Part shown: positions 32,470 through 45,800 of the stretch, piece by piece
Numbering within the stretch: position 1 is the first letter of the stretch
How the letters are laid out: every line of letters starts with the position of its first letter
Origin: Melolontha melolontha
Taxonomy: Eukaryota > Arthropoda > Insecta > Coleoptera > Scarabaeidae
Direction of reading: 5' to 3'
Assembly (NCBI GenBank): GCA_935421215.2
Contig: OW285238.1
Location: forward strand, 59,823,126 to 59,887,125
DNA: 64,000 nt
Program-made: the position numbers and the translations under genes
Notes under the pieces: model-generated
The model's database searches: none
What the model was told of the DNA's origin: nothing
Seen by the model: the letters and a program-made list of their open reading frames with translations, nothing else

Positions 32470-34668
32470 TTATGCGTTTTCCGTGACTTGAAAGTCTGGA
32501 GAAGCGCGATGAAATATTGTTAACATAAGGTGCGTCTCCAAAGTTATTTCTCGAAAACGCGTCCGCCGTGAGGAAAATATGTGCTTGTATAAAGAAAACG
32601 ATCGCTCCACATCTAGTGATGTGATGTTTGCATAATTCAAATAATCTTTGAAACAACTTAACACATCTGTAGACGAACCTTCACAAATTTGTCTAAGTCT
32701 GGCAAAATCTAAATCTTTATCTAAAACACTTTCACACTTACATAAAATACACTCATTTCCTGCGTCTTCTATCGAACATAGCTGTGCGTGTGTATCTTTC
32801 ACAACTAGCACTGATTCCTGTAACGATAGCGAAGAATTTTGTAGGTTTTCTAATGCTTGCACTATTCCGAAGTAATTGTTGTGAATAGTTTGTAAATCAC
32901 TTTTAACCTATTTTGAAATTTTTTCCGACTTTCTTCGATAGCGGCACTATCTTTCGGATTTAATAATAAAACCACTTTTTTTACATCCTCAAAATATTTA
33001 TGATAGTAAAATGCCGCTCGTAGCCATGTTCCCCATCGTGTCAGAATCGGCTGTGGTGGCTCAGGAGTATGGGGACACAATTCGTGAAATTTCCGAATAC
33101 GTTTTGGAGATTTCAGGAATACTGCCTTTGTACTCGATATTAACGCATCTACATTTGGGTAACATTTACGGATCCGTTCTGCTACAAGATGTAGGGCACG
33201 GATACATGTAATATGTAAAAAGTTACCACACTGTTCCTAAGAGACCGACCTACAGAAAGCATGGTTGCGGCACCATCTGTCACAAACATTAGGATTTGAT
33301 CTCTGGAAATTTCAAATTTTTCCAATGTACTTAACACCACTTTTGAAATTACCCGCGCAGTACATTCTTCTATTTGTCTGCTAGCTAATAAAATTGAGGA
33401 TGGCGATTGATTTGGTTCCATTTTACGCACCATAACATTAAGTACAGATCTTTCTTTTGCTATCAGTTGTTTCATCCACACTCAACCACACTTTTTTATT
33501 TCTGATCAGATCAACCTTAATTTTATTTTCTAAATGTACACGAACAGATTTTAAATAACGTCGTAAGTGGGTACAGCTCGGTAATTCTACATTGCCATAT
33601 TTTTCAAGAAATGAAATAAACGAATCGTTGCGTAACAAAGTAAACGGCAAATTACACACAACCATCATTGTACACAAATCAAATAAGAACACTTCGTATT
33701 TTGTATCGGCACCAGTGTCTCTATCTTTATGTCTTGCGCTATGCACGTGGCGTTGCAAATTTGATTTGAAATGGTTTATATACAGTATGACTGAAGTTTC
33801 ATTTTGTTAACTTAAATAACATAAAACAAACTTAAAAACAATAATTTTTTTAATTTAAAAATAAAAATATAAATTAATAATAGTAACAAAAACGATATTG
33901 TTAGGATAGTTAATACGTACTTTACATGTCTACAACAGGTGTTCGAAGTTTCCCCCACCGACTCGCACACACAACTCCAAACGTCGAATGAGTGATTCGT
34001 TGACACGCTGAAGGACATTTTTCTCCCGTATCTTGATACACAGTATTTAAATGACTACGAACAGTGTGTAAAATGTGCCGGAGCACCATCATGTTGAAAC
34101 CCCATCCGATATCTAATATTAAGGGGGACATCTTCTAACAGCGGTTGTAAATTATGTTGTAAGAATTCTAAATAAGTTTGGCCATTAACACGAGCAGGGA
34201 GAATAAACGGGCCGACGATAAAGCTATCTATTATTCCCGCCCATAAATTTAGCGAAAAAATAAACAAACCGGACATTTCATTCTATCTCGTGTACCAAGT
34301 AAACTGCAGTCTCACACATCTTAAACTTGACCCTGACACAGTTTGATATCGTTACGGCCACTCATCGGTTACTGACTTATTATGTATGAAATGTGTACAG
34401 TGAAACTTGAAAACATTGGGCTGTTATAAATAATTTTTTTTGGCGTTTCTAGACAACTTTTATTAGAAAAATTTTTTACTATTTTATTTGTTATATTTTT
34501 TTAGAATATATCCCCCAAAAAAACAAAATGAAACTTCAGTCATACTGTATATTGCACACTAAACATTTTACATTTACCCCATTGTAAGATAAACTAGGAT
34601 GGTTCTCAATAAAACTATTGACTAACTTTGATAATAGCGGTTTTTTTTACTGTACGCTCCTTCAACAT
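32470..34668 (-). pseudogene. hAT transposase with N-terminal C2H2/BED-like finger (CGGBP1-like), broken
   Basis: Starts near 34668 (MLKERTVKKTAIIK). A zinc finger C-x2-C-x11-H-x5-H (CLVC ... LQRHVHSARH) spans the nested insertion point. Downstream are VWLSVDETTDS (first catalytic Asp), ILMFVTDGAATML (second), TPEPPQPILTRWGTW, and the C-terminal dimerisation segment NITSLDVERSFSLYKHIF with LETHLML. Frames change at about 33460, 33180 and 32870. The relic at 9663-10967 shares the PILTRWGTW segment. Vertebrate CGGBP1 descends from a similar transposase. Confidence 0.8.
33783..34547 (-). mobile_element. Internally deleted mariner-like element nested in the hAT
   Basis: TA-flanked, with inverted termini CAGTATGACTGAAGTTTCAT. 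Two minus-strand transposase pieces remain: about 34276-34056 (LNLWAGIIDSFIVGPFILPA, MGFQHDGAPAHFTH) and the C-terminus near 34050-33920 (RVNESLIRRLELCVRVGGG, NFEHLL). The segment with the third catalytic Asp is deleted. It splits the zinc finger of the surrounding hAT, so it is the later insertion. Confidence 0.88.
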
Positions 34669-34790
34669 TATTAAATACACAGAATACACTTTCCTGCTGC
34701 TATTTTACGTGTACACACGATTACCGTGAACAACATACTAAGTAATCGTATGTGCGATGGGACACGCGGGAACCAATTCGTTAGTAAAAA

Positions 34791-35151
34791 TTCGTTCGTA
34801 AAAATATACAGCGTTTCATTTAAAATAAAAAAGTTGAAATCGTTTCTGGGTAAACCGGAAGACTGATTCGGATATAAATATACTCATCGAATCCCCGATT
34901 TGCATTTAATTAATTGTGAAAAGTCTTATTAAAATCAAAGTAGCCATATCAAAGATATTCAAATGGATCCATACACTTGCCTAACCCTGTATATATACAT
35001 ATTGTTATAGCTGTATTAGTTTTACAACTATGATTAAAAATAAAGGTTCAATTGTTAAATAAAGCACATACACAGAAGATATCTTGTATATACAAATACA
35101 TTTGTCTAATTTATTGCTTGTTTTTAAAACCACTTTTCGCTTTATGCGATA
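34791..35151. other. Intergenic, no gene seen
   Basis: AT-rich. CCTAACCCTGTATATATAC near 34980 looks like a lone Tc1/mariner terminus, but no partner was found. Confidence 0.35.
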
Positions 35152-35550
35152 TCGGGTGTCCGTTTAATACTAAAGCTAATGTCAAATTTTGAAAATTGCT
35201 TTGCTTTGTATTTGCCACACTGAGAATTATAGTTATTGTCGATTGGTGTTTGACATCTTTTGCTATAGTCGTACATGCTTGTTTTTCGTTAGCATTTATT
35301 ATTCACATTTCTTGATTTAAACGCGGCACAATCTATCTCATTTTATTAAAGATTGTAATTAGCAAATATTGGCAATAAACATTTCGAAAAATAAGGTTAT
35401 TTGATTTTATCAATTTTTATATTTACGTCAAACGTGATTACCGCAGAGGACGCTAATGTTAATTGTTGCGGTCGAACTCAAGTGCAGTAATGCTAACTTA
35501 ACCAAAATTTGCCACAAACTGTCAGCTTCAGTATTAAAATGGACACCCGA
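35152..35550. mobile_element. 399-bp MITE (TA insertion)
   Basis: TA on both sides, inverted ends TCGGGTGTCCGTTTAATACT and TCGGGTGTCCATTTTAATAC. No coding capacity. Confidence 0.85.
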
Positions 35551-36835
35551 TATAAAACGAATGAAACTTATATCATTTATAATGGCGGCGCCCTACGTAG
35601 CTGATATCGGTAATAGTTTTGTGCAGTATATGCAATGTATAGTAAGTATGTGGCAAAATCTTTGTACCTAGTTTAATTGTATGGAAATTTGTTTTATTAA
35701 ATATAGATAATAAAATAATGTTTTGTCATGAAGCTTTTTATTGTCCTTCATGTTTTACAACAAATTTTCTTCCAAATAGGCCATCTTTAACACCATAATA
35801 AGTAAATATACCAGTAATGGTACTTAAAGTCTTAAAATTACATAATGATTAACATCTTCGTTTTCAACTACTACATAGTAAATGCATCGTTTACGTAAAG
35901 CGATATACAAACGCATTATGGTATTAAAAATAACGTTTATATTATGTATATACTTTTATATATATATATTTATATATCATAAAAATGAAACCACAAAAAA
36001 ACACGAGCTATAAACATTCGTGAGCGAACAAAACTATCCTAATTTGGAATGCAGAAGCTCAGTGAAACAATACACAAGTGTAGACATATGGTTTCCAAGT
36101 ACGCTTTTTAAAATTTTTTGGTATCCATCACAACAGAAAAATTCAGTGCCATATCACCAACATTTCACCAGACATGCATCTACTAAAATATAAAGCTAAG
36201 ATGATTATAGTAATTTAATGTATTTTATTTTTTCTCTTCAAGCTCTTTATTATGTAAAATGATTATATTCCAAATATATAAATATCTAAAAATACATAAA
36301 TTGTGCTCGAAAATATAAAAGAATATGCTTCATCAAACGACTGTGATCTTTACTAAAGTATTATTTTTGTTTTAACCATATTTATTGTTGAAAGCACAAT
36401 TTACGTAAATATAACAAAATATAATATTTGATTCTTAAATGTAGTCATGATAAAACTGTAACATACAGAGTGGTTTGTAAATGATGTATTGTTTTATAGC
36501 TTTATATCTAATATTGAACAATATTAATTAAGCTAATTTTATTTTCAGCAGATATTAAAAAAGAAAATCTAATAGCACTAAAAATAGTAACATTTAGTAT
36601 TTAAAAATGCAGTTTCTATAAGACAATATAACATCTGCAAACAACATCTATACAATACATACATTCAAAATGTAATCTCGAAAGTTTCAAAAATAAATAT
36701 GTATACATAATTAAACAAATATAAAATACATCGTTAATGATAATAGCACACATATGTAAAGGAGTATACGAAAATCGCAGTAAAAACCTTGCACATAGAT
36801 TCTAATTCTTGATGTTAGCCTACTGAAAGCTTCTT
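35551..36835 (-). other. Probable 3' UTR of the Rab GDI gene
   Basis: Lies directly downstream of the GDI stop codon on the minus strand. A minus-strand AATAAA near 35733-35738 would give a UTR of about 1.1 kb. No coding region seen. Confidence 0.4.
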
Positions 36836-39800
36836 TTATTGTTCTTCATCGCCAAGCTCGTGTTTGATCTTGGAAAAGTCAAATTCTTCTCCAGTACCTC
36901 TTTTGAATATGTCTAGGACATCCAGACAGGTGGTTTCGAAGTGTGTTGTCGCATCAAAGGATTGAGAAATAAATATTTGTGATTGCAGCCCATTATCTGT
37001 TGGTTCATAATAATCAGATACTGAAACAAACTTTTGGCGAACAGTTCCTAAAAGTTCTAAACCAGGTTTGATTTCGGATTCGGGATTTTCAGTTTCTACT
37101 GTCGTTGATACCATTGCAATAAACCAACCCTTGGCCGCTACTTGATGTGTGTAGGACACCATGGAAACATAAATGTCAGAATTACGGCCGACCTGCTTCT
37201 GAGGAATGATAATTTGAGTCGATAGAGCATCTTTTGTGCTGGCAATTGGATGATCCATGAGACAGATGCATCGAATAACTTTACCCTTCTTGCGTACTCT
37301 GTCTGGAACATAGGTAGGATCACAATAAACTTGTTTGCATTTCGCAATTTCGTTGCCTGATCTCACGCCGACGACACGGCCTCCTTCCCCAAGAACAATT
37401 TCATCTATTGGTTTGTCTAGCATATATGTTCCTCCATAGATAGCAGACAATCTCGCAAAACCTTTAAAAAAGATGGAACTTTAGTTTTGATTTTGAGTGC
37501 ATTAAGTATAAATTTGATCAATAATACAATTATAGTTCATACAGTATTTATTTGCAGTCCAAGGCCAAATTTAAGGCATAAGAATACCTTAACATGACTA
37601 ACGTGTGTAGTATTACAGCGCGTGTGTTAGAAAGAAATAAAGTACAATTTGCGGTTCGCACTTTGAACAGTACGAACTGCAAAGAAACTTTATTAACTGT
37701 TGAGAGTGTAGAGAGTGTAATTGTTTAATTATTATTTTATATTTAAGTCTAAATTAAAAAAATAAGTAAATATTTTATTACTGTTATTGTTTCTGACATT
37801 GACTTTACCCATGAAAAAAAAAAGGAAAGCTGTTCATTGTACCAAATTCAAAAATCACACAAAATGTTTATCCAAGCAGGAATAAGTTAAGTGCTTCCAT
37901 AAAAGTTATACAGATATCATTATCAAGATTCTGGTATAAATGGTACCAAAGTATAGCAAACGCCAATTAAGTTGGCGCGAGGAGGGGTAAGTTCGCGCAG
38001 GATTAAAAGTAGTGGGGAGATTTGTATTTGGTTTTACATCAAATGTCAGATAATTCTAACCTCTGAGTGTGTATCACTTTGTGATCCCCTAGCAAAGATA
38101 TTATGTTCCGTCAAACGTCAATGACAAATGTATTCTGACAATTACTTGAGCAGTGGGGGTGGACGTTTTTAAAAACGGCTTCTGCGCACCCCCTCCTCGC
38201 GCCAACTTAATTGGCGCTTGCTATATTTAAGTAAAAAGTATCAATATCTACTAAAGCCGTTTTTAAGTTCTTTTTTATCAGATTTAATAATTGAACACAT
38301 TCATTCAATATACTATACTACAATATCTACATCAGAATGGCTAACACACAATTATATTAGTATCTACACTGCTCCAATAAATTAACGCACCACTAGGGAA
38401 TCCTTTATAAAATTATAGTACATATATGACTAGATAGAGAAGTACATATATTCGATTCTTTGATAATTAACAACCTTTAATAAAATTTGTTTAATCTTTA
38501 AATAAATTAGCCTTTGCAAATTAATACACAGTAAAAAGCAATGAAAAAGGAAAAATTTCGAAAAAACATTAATCAATATTTTTAATTATATGGCCTCAGT
38601 ATCGAGTATTAACACCGCTGCTTCTATTGATGGCTTGATATCGACTGCTCATACTCAAAATAAACGAGCTTATGTCATTCCGCTCCAATCCATTCCATAT
38701 TTCCACAAGGCGGAGCAGGTTGTTGGCTGGGTTCGGATAATCTTGCAGGTGTTTGCCAAGCACGTCCCAGACAGGTTCTATTGGATTGAGACCTGGAAAT
38801 CTTGCTGGCCAATCCATGGTGTCAATTCTAACCGCCTCCAGATAATTTTAAACTATGCGAGCACTATGGAGTCATGCATTATCTTACATTAATAAAAAAA
38901 TTGACGCGAATGGCTTGAAGGATTACAGAACCTGCACCAAATGATGTGGTATTCAGAATGTTGCATTGAGCATAACGTTCATTTGGTCGTCTGTACACAC
39001 GAACACTTCTATCAGTTATAAAGACAAAATCTGGATTCGTCTGTAAAAAGAACTCGTTACCAGTTATCCTGCAGCCAATTAACATGATTCCTACCAAAAT
39101 TCAAGCGAAGCCTCCGATGATCAGCGGGCAAGGCTGGACCTCGGGCTGACACATGGCATACCAAATTAGCTTCTCTTAGACGTTTATGAACTGTTTCTAT
39201 GCTAATTCTAGTATCATGAAGTGCCCCTTTACCGTTGCATCATTCGTGAGACCGATGTATGACACACACCGAACTTTTCTCCTATTCGGCGATAACTCCA
39301 GCCTTTCTCTAATAACACCATGGCTTGCGCACATTCTTCTTTCGTCAAACTTCGAAATTCACGTTGCATAATGACGAATAGGCAAAGGAAACAATAAGGC
39401 AACTTTACCAAGATGAAATACGATATAAGCACAAGTTAAAACTGAGTACATTAAATTTTTATTCAATGTGATTTAGTCTTATGTAACCAACACCAAATAT
39501 CAACACAAGCTGTGACAACTGAACGTCAAATACCAAGTTCTTACAAACAACGCCAACCGCTAGAAATTATCAGCAAATAAGATAAACATTTATTTGTTTA
39601 CTACATGGTGCGTCAATTTCTTGGCGAGATATTGGGAATACAAAATATAAAGTTTTGAACATAAACCACATATATTTTTATTAAACAGTTGGCACAGTAG
39701 CAGGTACGCTCTTGCAAGAATATATTAAAAAAATGGAGGGAAGAGGATAATTTAAATCGGAAAATGATTTCCGCACGTAACAAAATTTCGAATACGCAGG

Positions 39801-42800
39801 AAGACGAAACATTAGTTACTGAGATTAGGCGCAACCCTTTCAAAACATTAAAGGAAGCTATAAGAACAACACAATTTCCTGTCTTATCTTCTAACACAAT
39901 GGTTACAAGAGAATGAAATTTAAACTTGAGATATCCAGCCCTACAGTCCTTATCTAAATCCCATTGAAAATGTATGGGGATTAATGAGATAGAGCTTCTA
40001 CCCAGGAAGAATTTTGGGAGATTGTTCATAATGCTTGGCATCAAATTTCTACAAATTTTGTACAAAATATTGTCGCTTCCATGTCTACAAGATTAGATGC
40101 AGTTAATAATAACGGTGGAATGACGAAATACTAATTATTTTAATTTTAATTTAATAAATAATCGTTCTCTATCGTTTTTAGAATTTTTTATTTACATTTA
40201 TTTTAAAAATGTTTAATAAATGTCAATAAGACACATTTTTGACAATTCCTGACTTACTATTATGAGTAAAGATAGCCACTTAAGTAGTCACAATTTAAAC
40301 CCACGCAGAGACAGTGTCTCGTTTTTTTTGCTCACGACAGTATATTACATTTCAATAGTAATAACTTGAGTTACCTTTAATATTCTTCCTAGTTTTATGG
40401 TAATTTCAGCTGAAAAGGCGTTTTATCGATTGAAATAAATACGTTTCCGTATTTTTCATTTGATTTCAGTTTTTGTTTGTTGTTGCTGCGTAGTAAACCT
40501 CTAATACTTTTGGTTAAATAAGCAACGTGCCTTCAAAAACTTTCCTCGTCAGAGACGGACATGCTTTTTCTTTAGTGGTTGGTGACAGTGCACGTATTCT
40601 GACACAAACGTATAATTTTCATAGTTTGGTTATGTCATGTCAATGTGTGTAATAATTTATAATTTAGTTTTTAAACAAATATTTATTACAATAGTCAAAA
40701 TTAAAAGAAAATAATACTAAAGCAGATGTTGGAAATATTGACCTTTATTTTGAATTTGGAACTTACTGCAAGTGAGAATTAATGAATATTAAATCACATT
40801 CTTACATGTAAATGTCGACTTATATGATGCGTTCATAACTACAATCCGACAAACTAAGTTTGTACCAGTATGCAGAACACACCCTTTCGCGACAACGAAC
40901 TTCCTGGTAATTAGGTTAATTAAGAATTAAGAAATACTGAAAAAAACAAGTCAATCAACGGGAGGAAACGTACAGACGGCGTTTCGTTCTGGTTGGAACT
41001 TTTCAATGCACGGTATTCCTCGAAGACGGACATTGCTTTTTCATTTCTATACTTTCTGTATATATAGTTAACATTTGGAACTTACTGCAAGTGAGAATTA
41101 ATGAATATTAAATCACATTCTTACATGTAAATGTCGACTTATATGATGCGTTCATAACTACAATCCGACAAACTAAGTTTGTACCAGTATGCAGAACACA
41201 CCCTTTCGCGACAACGAACTTCCTGGTAATTAGGTTAATTAAGAATTAAGAAATACTGAAAAAAACAAGTCAATCAACGGGAGGAAACGTACAGACGGCG
41301 TTTTGTTCTGGTTGGAACTTTTCAATGCACGGTATTCCTCGAAGACGGACATTGCTTTTTCATTTCTATACTTTCTGTATATATAGTTCGTTGTCGCGAA
41401 AGGGTGTGTTCTGCATACTGGTACAAACTTAGTTTCTCGGATTGTAGTTATGAACGCATCATATAAGTCGACATTTACATGTAAGAATGTGATTTAATAT
41501 TCATTAATTCTCACTTGCAGTAAGTTCCAAATGTTAACTATATATACAGAAAGTATAGAAATGAAAAAGCAATGTCCGTCTACGAGGAATACCGTGCATT
41601 GAAAAGTTCCAACCAGAACGAAACGCCGTCTGTACGTTTCCTCCCGTTGATTGACTTGTTTTTTTTCAGTATTTCTTAATTCTTAATTAACCTAATTACC
41701 AGGAAGTTCGTTGTCGCGAAAGGGTGTGTTCTGCATACTGGTACAAACTTAGTTTCTCGGATTGTAGTTATGAACGCATCATATAAGTCGACATTTACAT
41801 GTAAGAATGTGATTTAATATTCATTAATTCTCACTTGCAGTAAGTTCCAAATGTTAACTATATATACAGAAAGTATAGAAATGAAAAAGCAATGTCCGTC
41901 TTCGAGGAATACCGTGCATTGAAAAGTTCCAACCAGAACGAAACGCCGTCTGTACGTTTCCTCCCGTTGATTGACTTGTTTTTTTTCAGTATTTCTTAAT
42001 TCTTAATTAACCTAATTACCAGGAAGTTCGTTGTCGCGAAAGGGTGTGTTCTGCATACTGGTACAAACTTAGTTTGTCGGATTGTAGTTAGGAACGCATC
42101 ATATAAGTCGACATTTACATGTAAGAATGTGATTTAATATTCATTAATTCTCACTTGCAGTAAGTTCCAAATGTTAACTATATATACAGAAAGTATAGAA
42201 ATGAAAAAGCAATGTCCGTCTTCGAGGAATACCGTGCATTGAAAAGTTCCAACCAGAACGAAACGCCGTCTGTACGTTTCCTCCCGTTGATTGACTTGTT
42301 TTTTTCAGTATTTCTTAATTCTTTTTTATTTTGAAGACAAAGTTGAACTCTACGCTTTATGCTTTCAAAGCCATTTGTTAGGATTTCTTGAGTAATGTCA
42401 GCACAAGAATTCACAATAGCATTACGAAGCTCTTCGATTGTGTGATGTCTGGTCTTGGAAATGGTATTCTTTAAATATGGAAAAACAAAATAGTCTAAAA
42501 TTGACAAATCTGGATATCTTGGAGGAAAAATTCTTGCAAAAATGCTATTGTTTCTCGAGATTTGTGCGCTTGTGGATTATTTTGCTGGAAATATCCTTCT
42601 GTAAGTTCATCATCATGAAATTCATTAATAAACAGTGTTCGGGCAAAATAGATTTAATTTTGTATTTTTAGTTTTATTTAGATGTAGGTATAATATATTT
42701 AATTCTAGTTTTTAAATTGTAAATATTATATATTGTATATAGAAAAGGTCTTGGAGTTCTGAGATATTTAATATTGTTAATTACTTTAGGACTGGTCAGG

Positions 42801-45800
42801 TATTACATTTCTTCATTGTCTTATTTTCTACAGTCATAAAAACTATTTATTTTTATTACAGGCACAACCCTCTGCATCCATTAGGTAAATAATGTATTTG
42901 AATAAGCATAATTATAATAGAATAAGTTTTATTGTACATATTTCCTGTTATATATTATTATAATAGATTTAATAATTTGTTTCGATACGATTCTGCGAAC
43001 ATTAGGTTATCTCTGTGCATTGTATATTTATTACTTTAAGACTATTTTCTATAATTAAGGGTTTCCGGCGTATATTGTTTATTTCAATACATTGTTGACG
43101 TCGGAAACTACAGCATATACTTTTCTTGGAAAGGTAAAATAATTGTTATATGGAAATTTGCGTATACTCTTTTTCATTGTTTTCTCCCTCTCTTTGACTG
43201 GCGGGGAAAAAACTTTCTTGCCGAAAAATAAGGTAATGAAGAAGTAGTTCCAAACAAGATCTCTTAGAGCTCACTACAGTTACAAGTACGATCTCTTCGA
43301 GTTAAAGCTTAGGTCTCAGTGATCTAACAAACAGCTCCTACTAAGATCTCAGTGATCTAAATAGGAGCAAATATTATTTATTAGCCAGTTTTTCTCGGTC
43401 TTTAGTATTAAGACCAGATACTGCATTTATTTAACGGAACTCCAAGATTAAACTTGTAAATATATTAGTGTAATACAAAAAATATTGTATTATTTCAACA
43501 CATACTTCGGTCTACACATACCGACTTCCTTCAAACCAGGAGGATGAAACAAACAGCTTTAATAATTCATTTCAATATCTTTCAGCAATTATGGTTTGAT
43601 TAAAAAATATAGGCCCAATAATTCGTCTTCTTGAAACTGCTAGCCAGGCGCCTATTTTTTGTGGATGTAGCGTAGTTTCCACAAATTCATGAGAGTTTTC
43701 TGCAGACCAAATTCTCATATTTTGCTTGTTTAAATATCCTGAAAGATGGAACCAAGCTTCATCCGAAGAAAAACATTTGTCGAGAATGTCATTTTGATTT
43801 ATTTTACTCAAAAACCATAGACAATACTGAAAATCTACCTGCTTGAGTTCCGAAACTGCTTTAATTTTATATGGAAACAGCTTGAAGTCTTCTTTTAAAA
43901 TACGAGAGTATGACATGTTCCCACTAATAAATGAACTTGTTGTGATAGTCTTGCGATTGATTTTTTTGGTGAGCTGTCCATTCAACGTCGAATATTCTCT
44001 ATGCAATTTGATGTTCGTTTTCTAGGTGCCCCACCGCTAGGTTTACGAGCGATTGCCCCTGTTTCACCAAATTTAAAAGCACAAGTTTCATATGTTTTTG
44101 CAGTTGTGCGGCAAATACCTGGCAGATTAGGGTACTATTGCCGGAAATCCTGTAAACACTGATTAATGGATTAAACCCAATCTCCATTTTCTAATTTTTT
44201 TGCCAGTTCTATAGTAACTTTGAATAATAAATGCTATAAATATCTGCACCAATCTTTGATTTCTTATTTACTTAAAAAACAACCTACTATGATGAGGAAA
44301 GTTTTTGAAGGCATATTATATCGAGGGTACTAAAATACTCTAGCTTAGTTCGAATAAAGAAATAGAACAAATTTCTTTGCAGTCACATGACCAAATTTAA
44401 GGTATAAGAATACCTTAAAATTACTAACGTGTGTAGTATTACAGTGCGTATTTATGTGTGTTAGAAAGAGATAAAGTATGCTGTTCGTTTTCTAGGTGCT
44501 CCACTTGTTTCACCAAATTTAAAAACACAAGCTTGAATATGATTTTACAGTTGTGCGTAAGTAACTGGCAGATTATGATACTGTTGCCAGAAATCCTGTA
44601 AGCATTGATTAGTGGAATAAACCCAGTCTTCATTTTATTATTTTTGGCCAGTTCTGTAGTAACTTAAATAATAAATATTTTATGTTGTAACTTTAACATT
44701 ATAATAAAATAATTTAAAAAATGTAAGCGTTTATAATTTGAATTTATTTATGACAACTAAGACACGTTACATAGTTTTTGATATTTCAGCATATTGTTTC
44801 CCACGTAAGATTTCCAGATAAATTAGGCATTTAGAATAACTGGTCTACATCTTATATTCGATTATTTTATGAAAATAGTGTATTGAAATCTATGAGATAA
44901 AAAAATCGTCTTATCATCTGTAAAAAAAAGTTGTTTCTACTAATCTGTTGCTCACATGTGTGCTCTTCCTGAGGATCGTATTATCTTGTAACGCGCTGTC
45001 AGAAATGTTTTTTGTAACAGAAGCTATAATTTCAAATATCGTCAGTTCTTAATTAATCCTTGTACAACTTGAAGCAGTCGCTGCAGCTTGTTTAATTTTC
45101 CTCGCTATAAGTGAGGAATTTGTTGCTAAGTGGAGAGTACTTCATACATTCTTCTACATTCTCTTGTAATAAGTGAGCTTTCAACACATGATATTGTTTT
45201 CTATAATTGTCAATATTGTTAGTAAAATTATTAATTACTCTTTGACTACTAGCTATAAGTGTAGAGTTTAAAGATAATCGAAGAACACCTGGGTATTTTT
45301 GTTAAGTAACTGGGCTCACAACCCCTTTTAAATAATTTTTCCATAATTTTCAGTGTAATTCTCTTAATGTACTTTTATTTCTTATTATTTCTTCTCGATT
45401 TTTCTGCTTTAGATCGCAATTAGTATTCAAAAGTCCTAATGTACAGAATAAAAATTGGAAAAACTTGACCATCACATTGTATATTCTATTAAAATTTAAA
45501 ACCATTATGAAATCTATTAACAAATTGCACATAAAAATCTCTTCCTAGATTTACTGTTGTAAAGAGTTTAGCTTTCTTTAGTCAAGTTTATGAAGGTTTT
45601 CCGTGGTATTTGCGCGGTTCACATAATATACATGCATAAAACATAATCAAGACAGTTGAATCATTTTTAACTTTCTCTTCTTTTTGTAACATTATTTACT
45701 TTACCACAATAATTTTAAGATATCATTTTAGGACACTATCAACTGACGTAAAGCAGAATTTAAATTTCAGAAAGTTACGTATTATAAATTATTCATATTT

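Larger units (their letters stand above)
32269..34790 (-). mobile_element. hAT transposon, split by a mariner-like element
   Basis: The left end starts CAGAGGCGTG. Inside it, ACTAACGAATTGGTT with CCGC and TG following (32279-32301) recurs inverted at about 34766-34788. The outermost bases of the right end are not recognisable, and no duplication was found. Internal sequence is a minus-strand transposase interrupted by 33783-34547. Confidence 0.7.
40528..44313 (-). mobile_element. IS630/Tc1/mariner-type transposon containing an inverted array and a solo LTR
   Basis: The left end TGCCTTCAAAAACTTTCCTC at 40528 recurs inverted at the right end (44290-44313). The minus-strand transposase has an HTH part near 44150-44030 (GICRTTAKTYETCAFKFGET), a catalytic part from 44006 (CFSSDEAWFHLSGYLNKQNM, RRRIIGPIFFNQTI) and, beyond an LTR inserted at 42636-43551, the C-terminal part near 42630-42325 (EFHDDELTEGYF, SILDYFVFPYLK). 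The expected protein C-terminus is replaced by the 320-bp array at 40755-42310. TA borders the right end only. Confidence 0.75.

Noticed and set aside
34975..35000. Single Tc1/mariner-like terminus (CCTAACCCTGTATATATAC)
   Set aside because: No inverted partner was found within the window, so no element was called.
35456..35671. 71-codon open frame near the GDI 3' UTR
   Set aside because: Its first half lies inside the 399-bp MITE, and no domain is recognisable.
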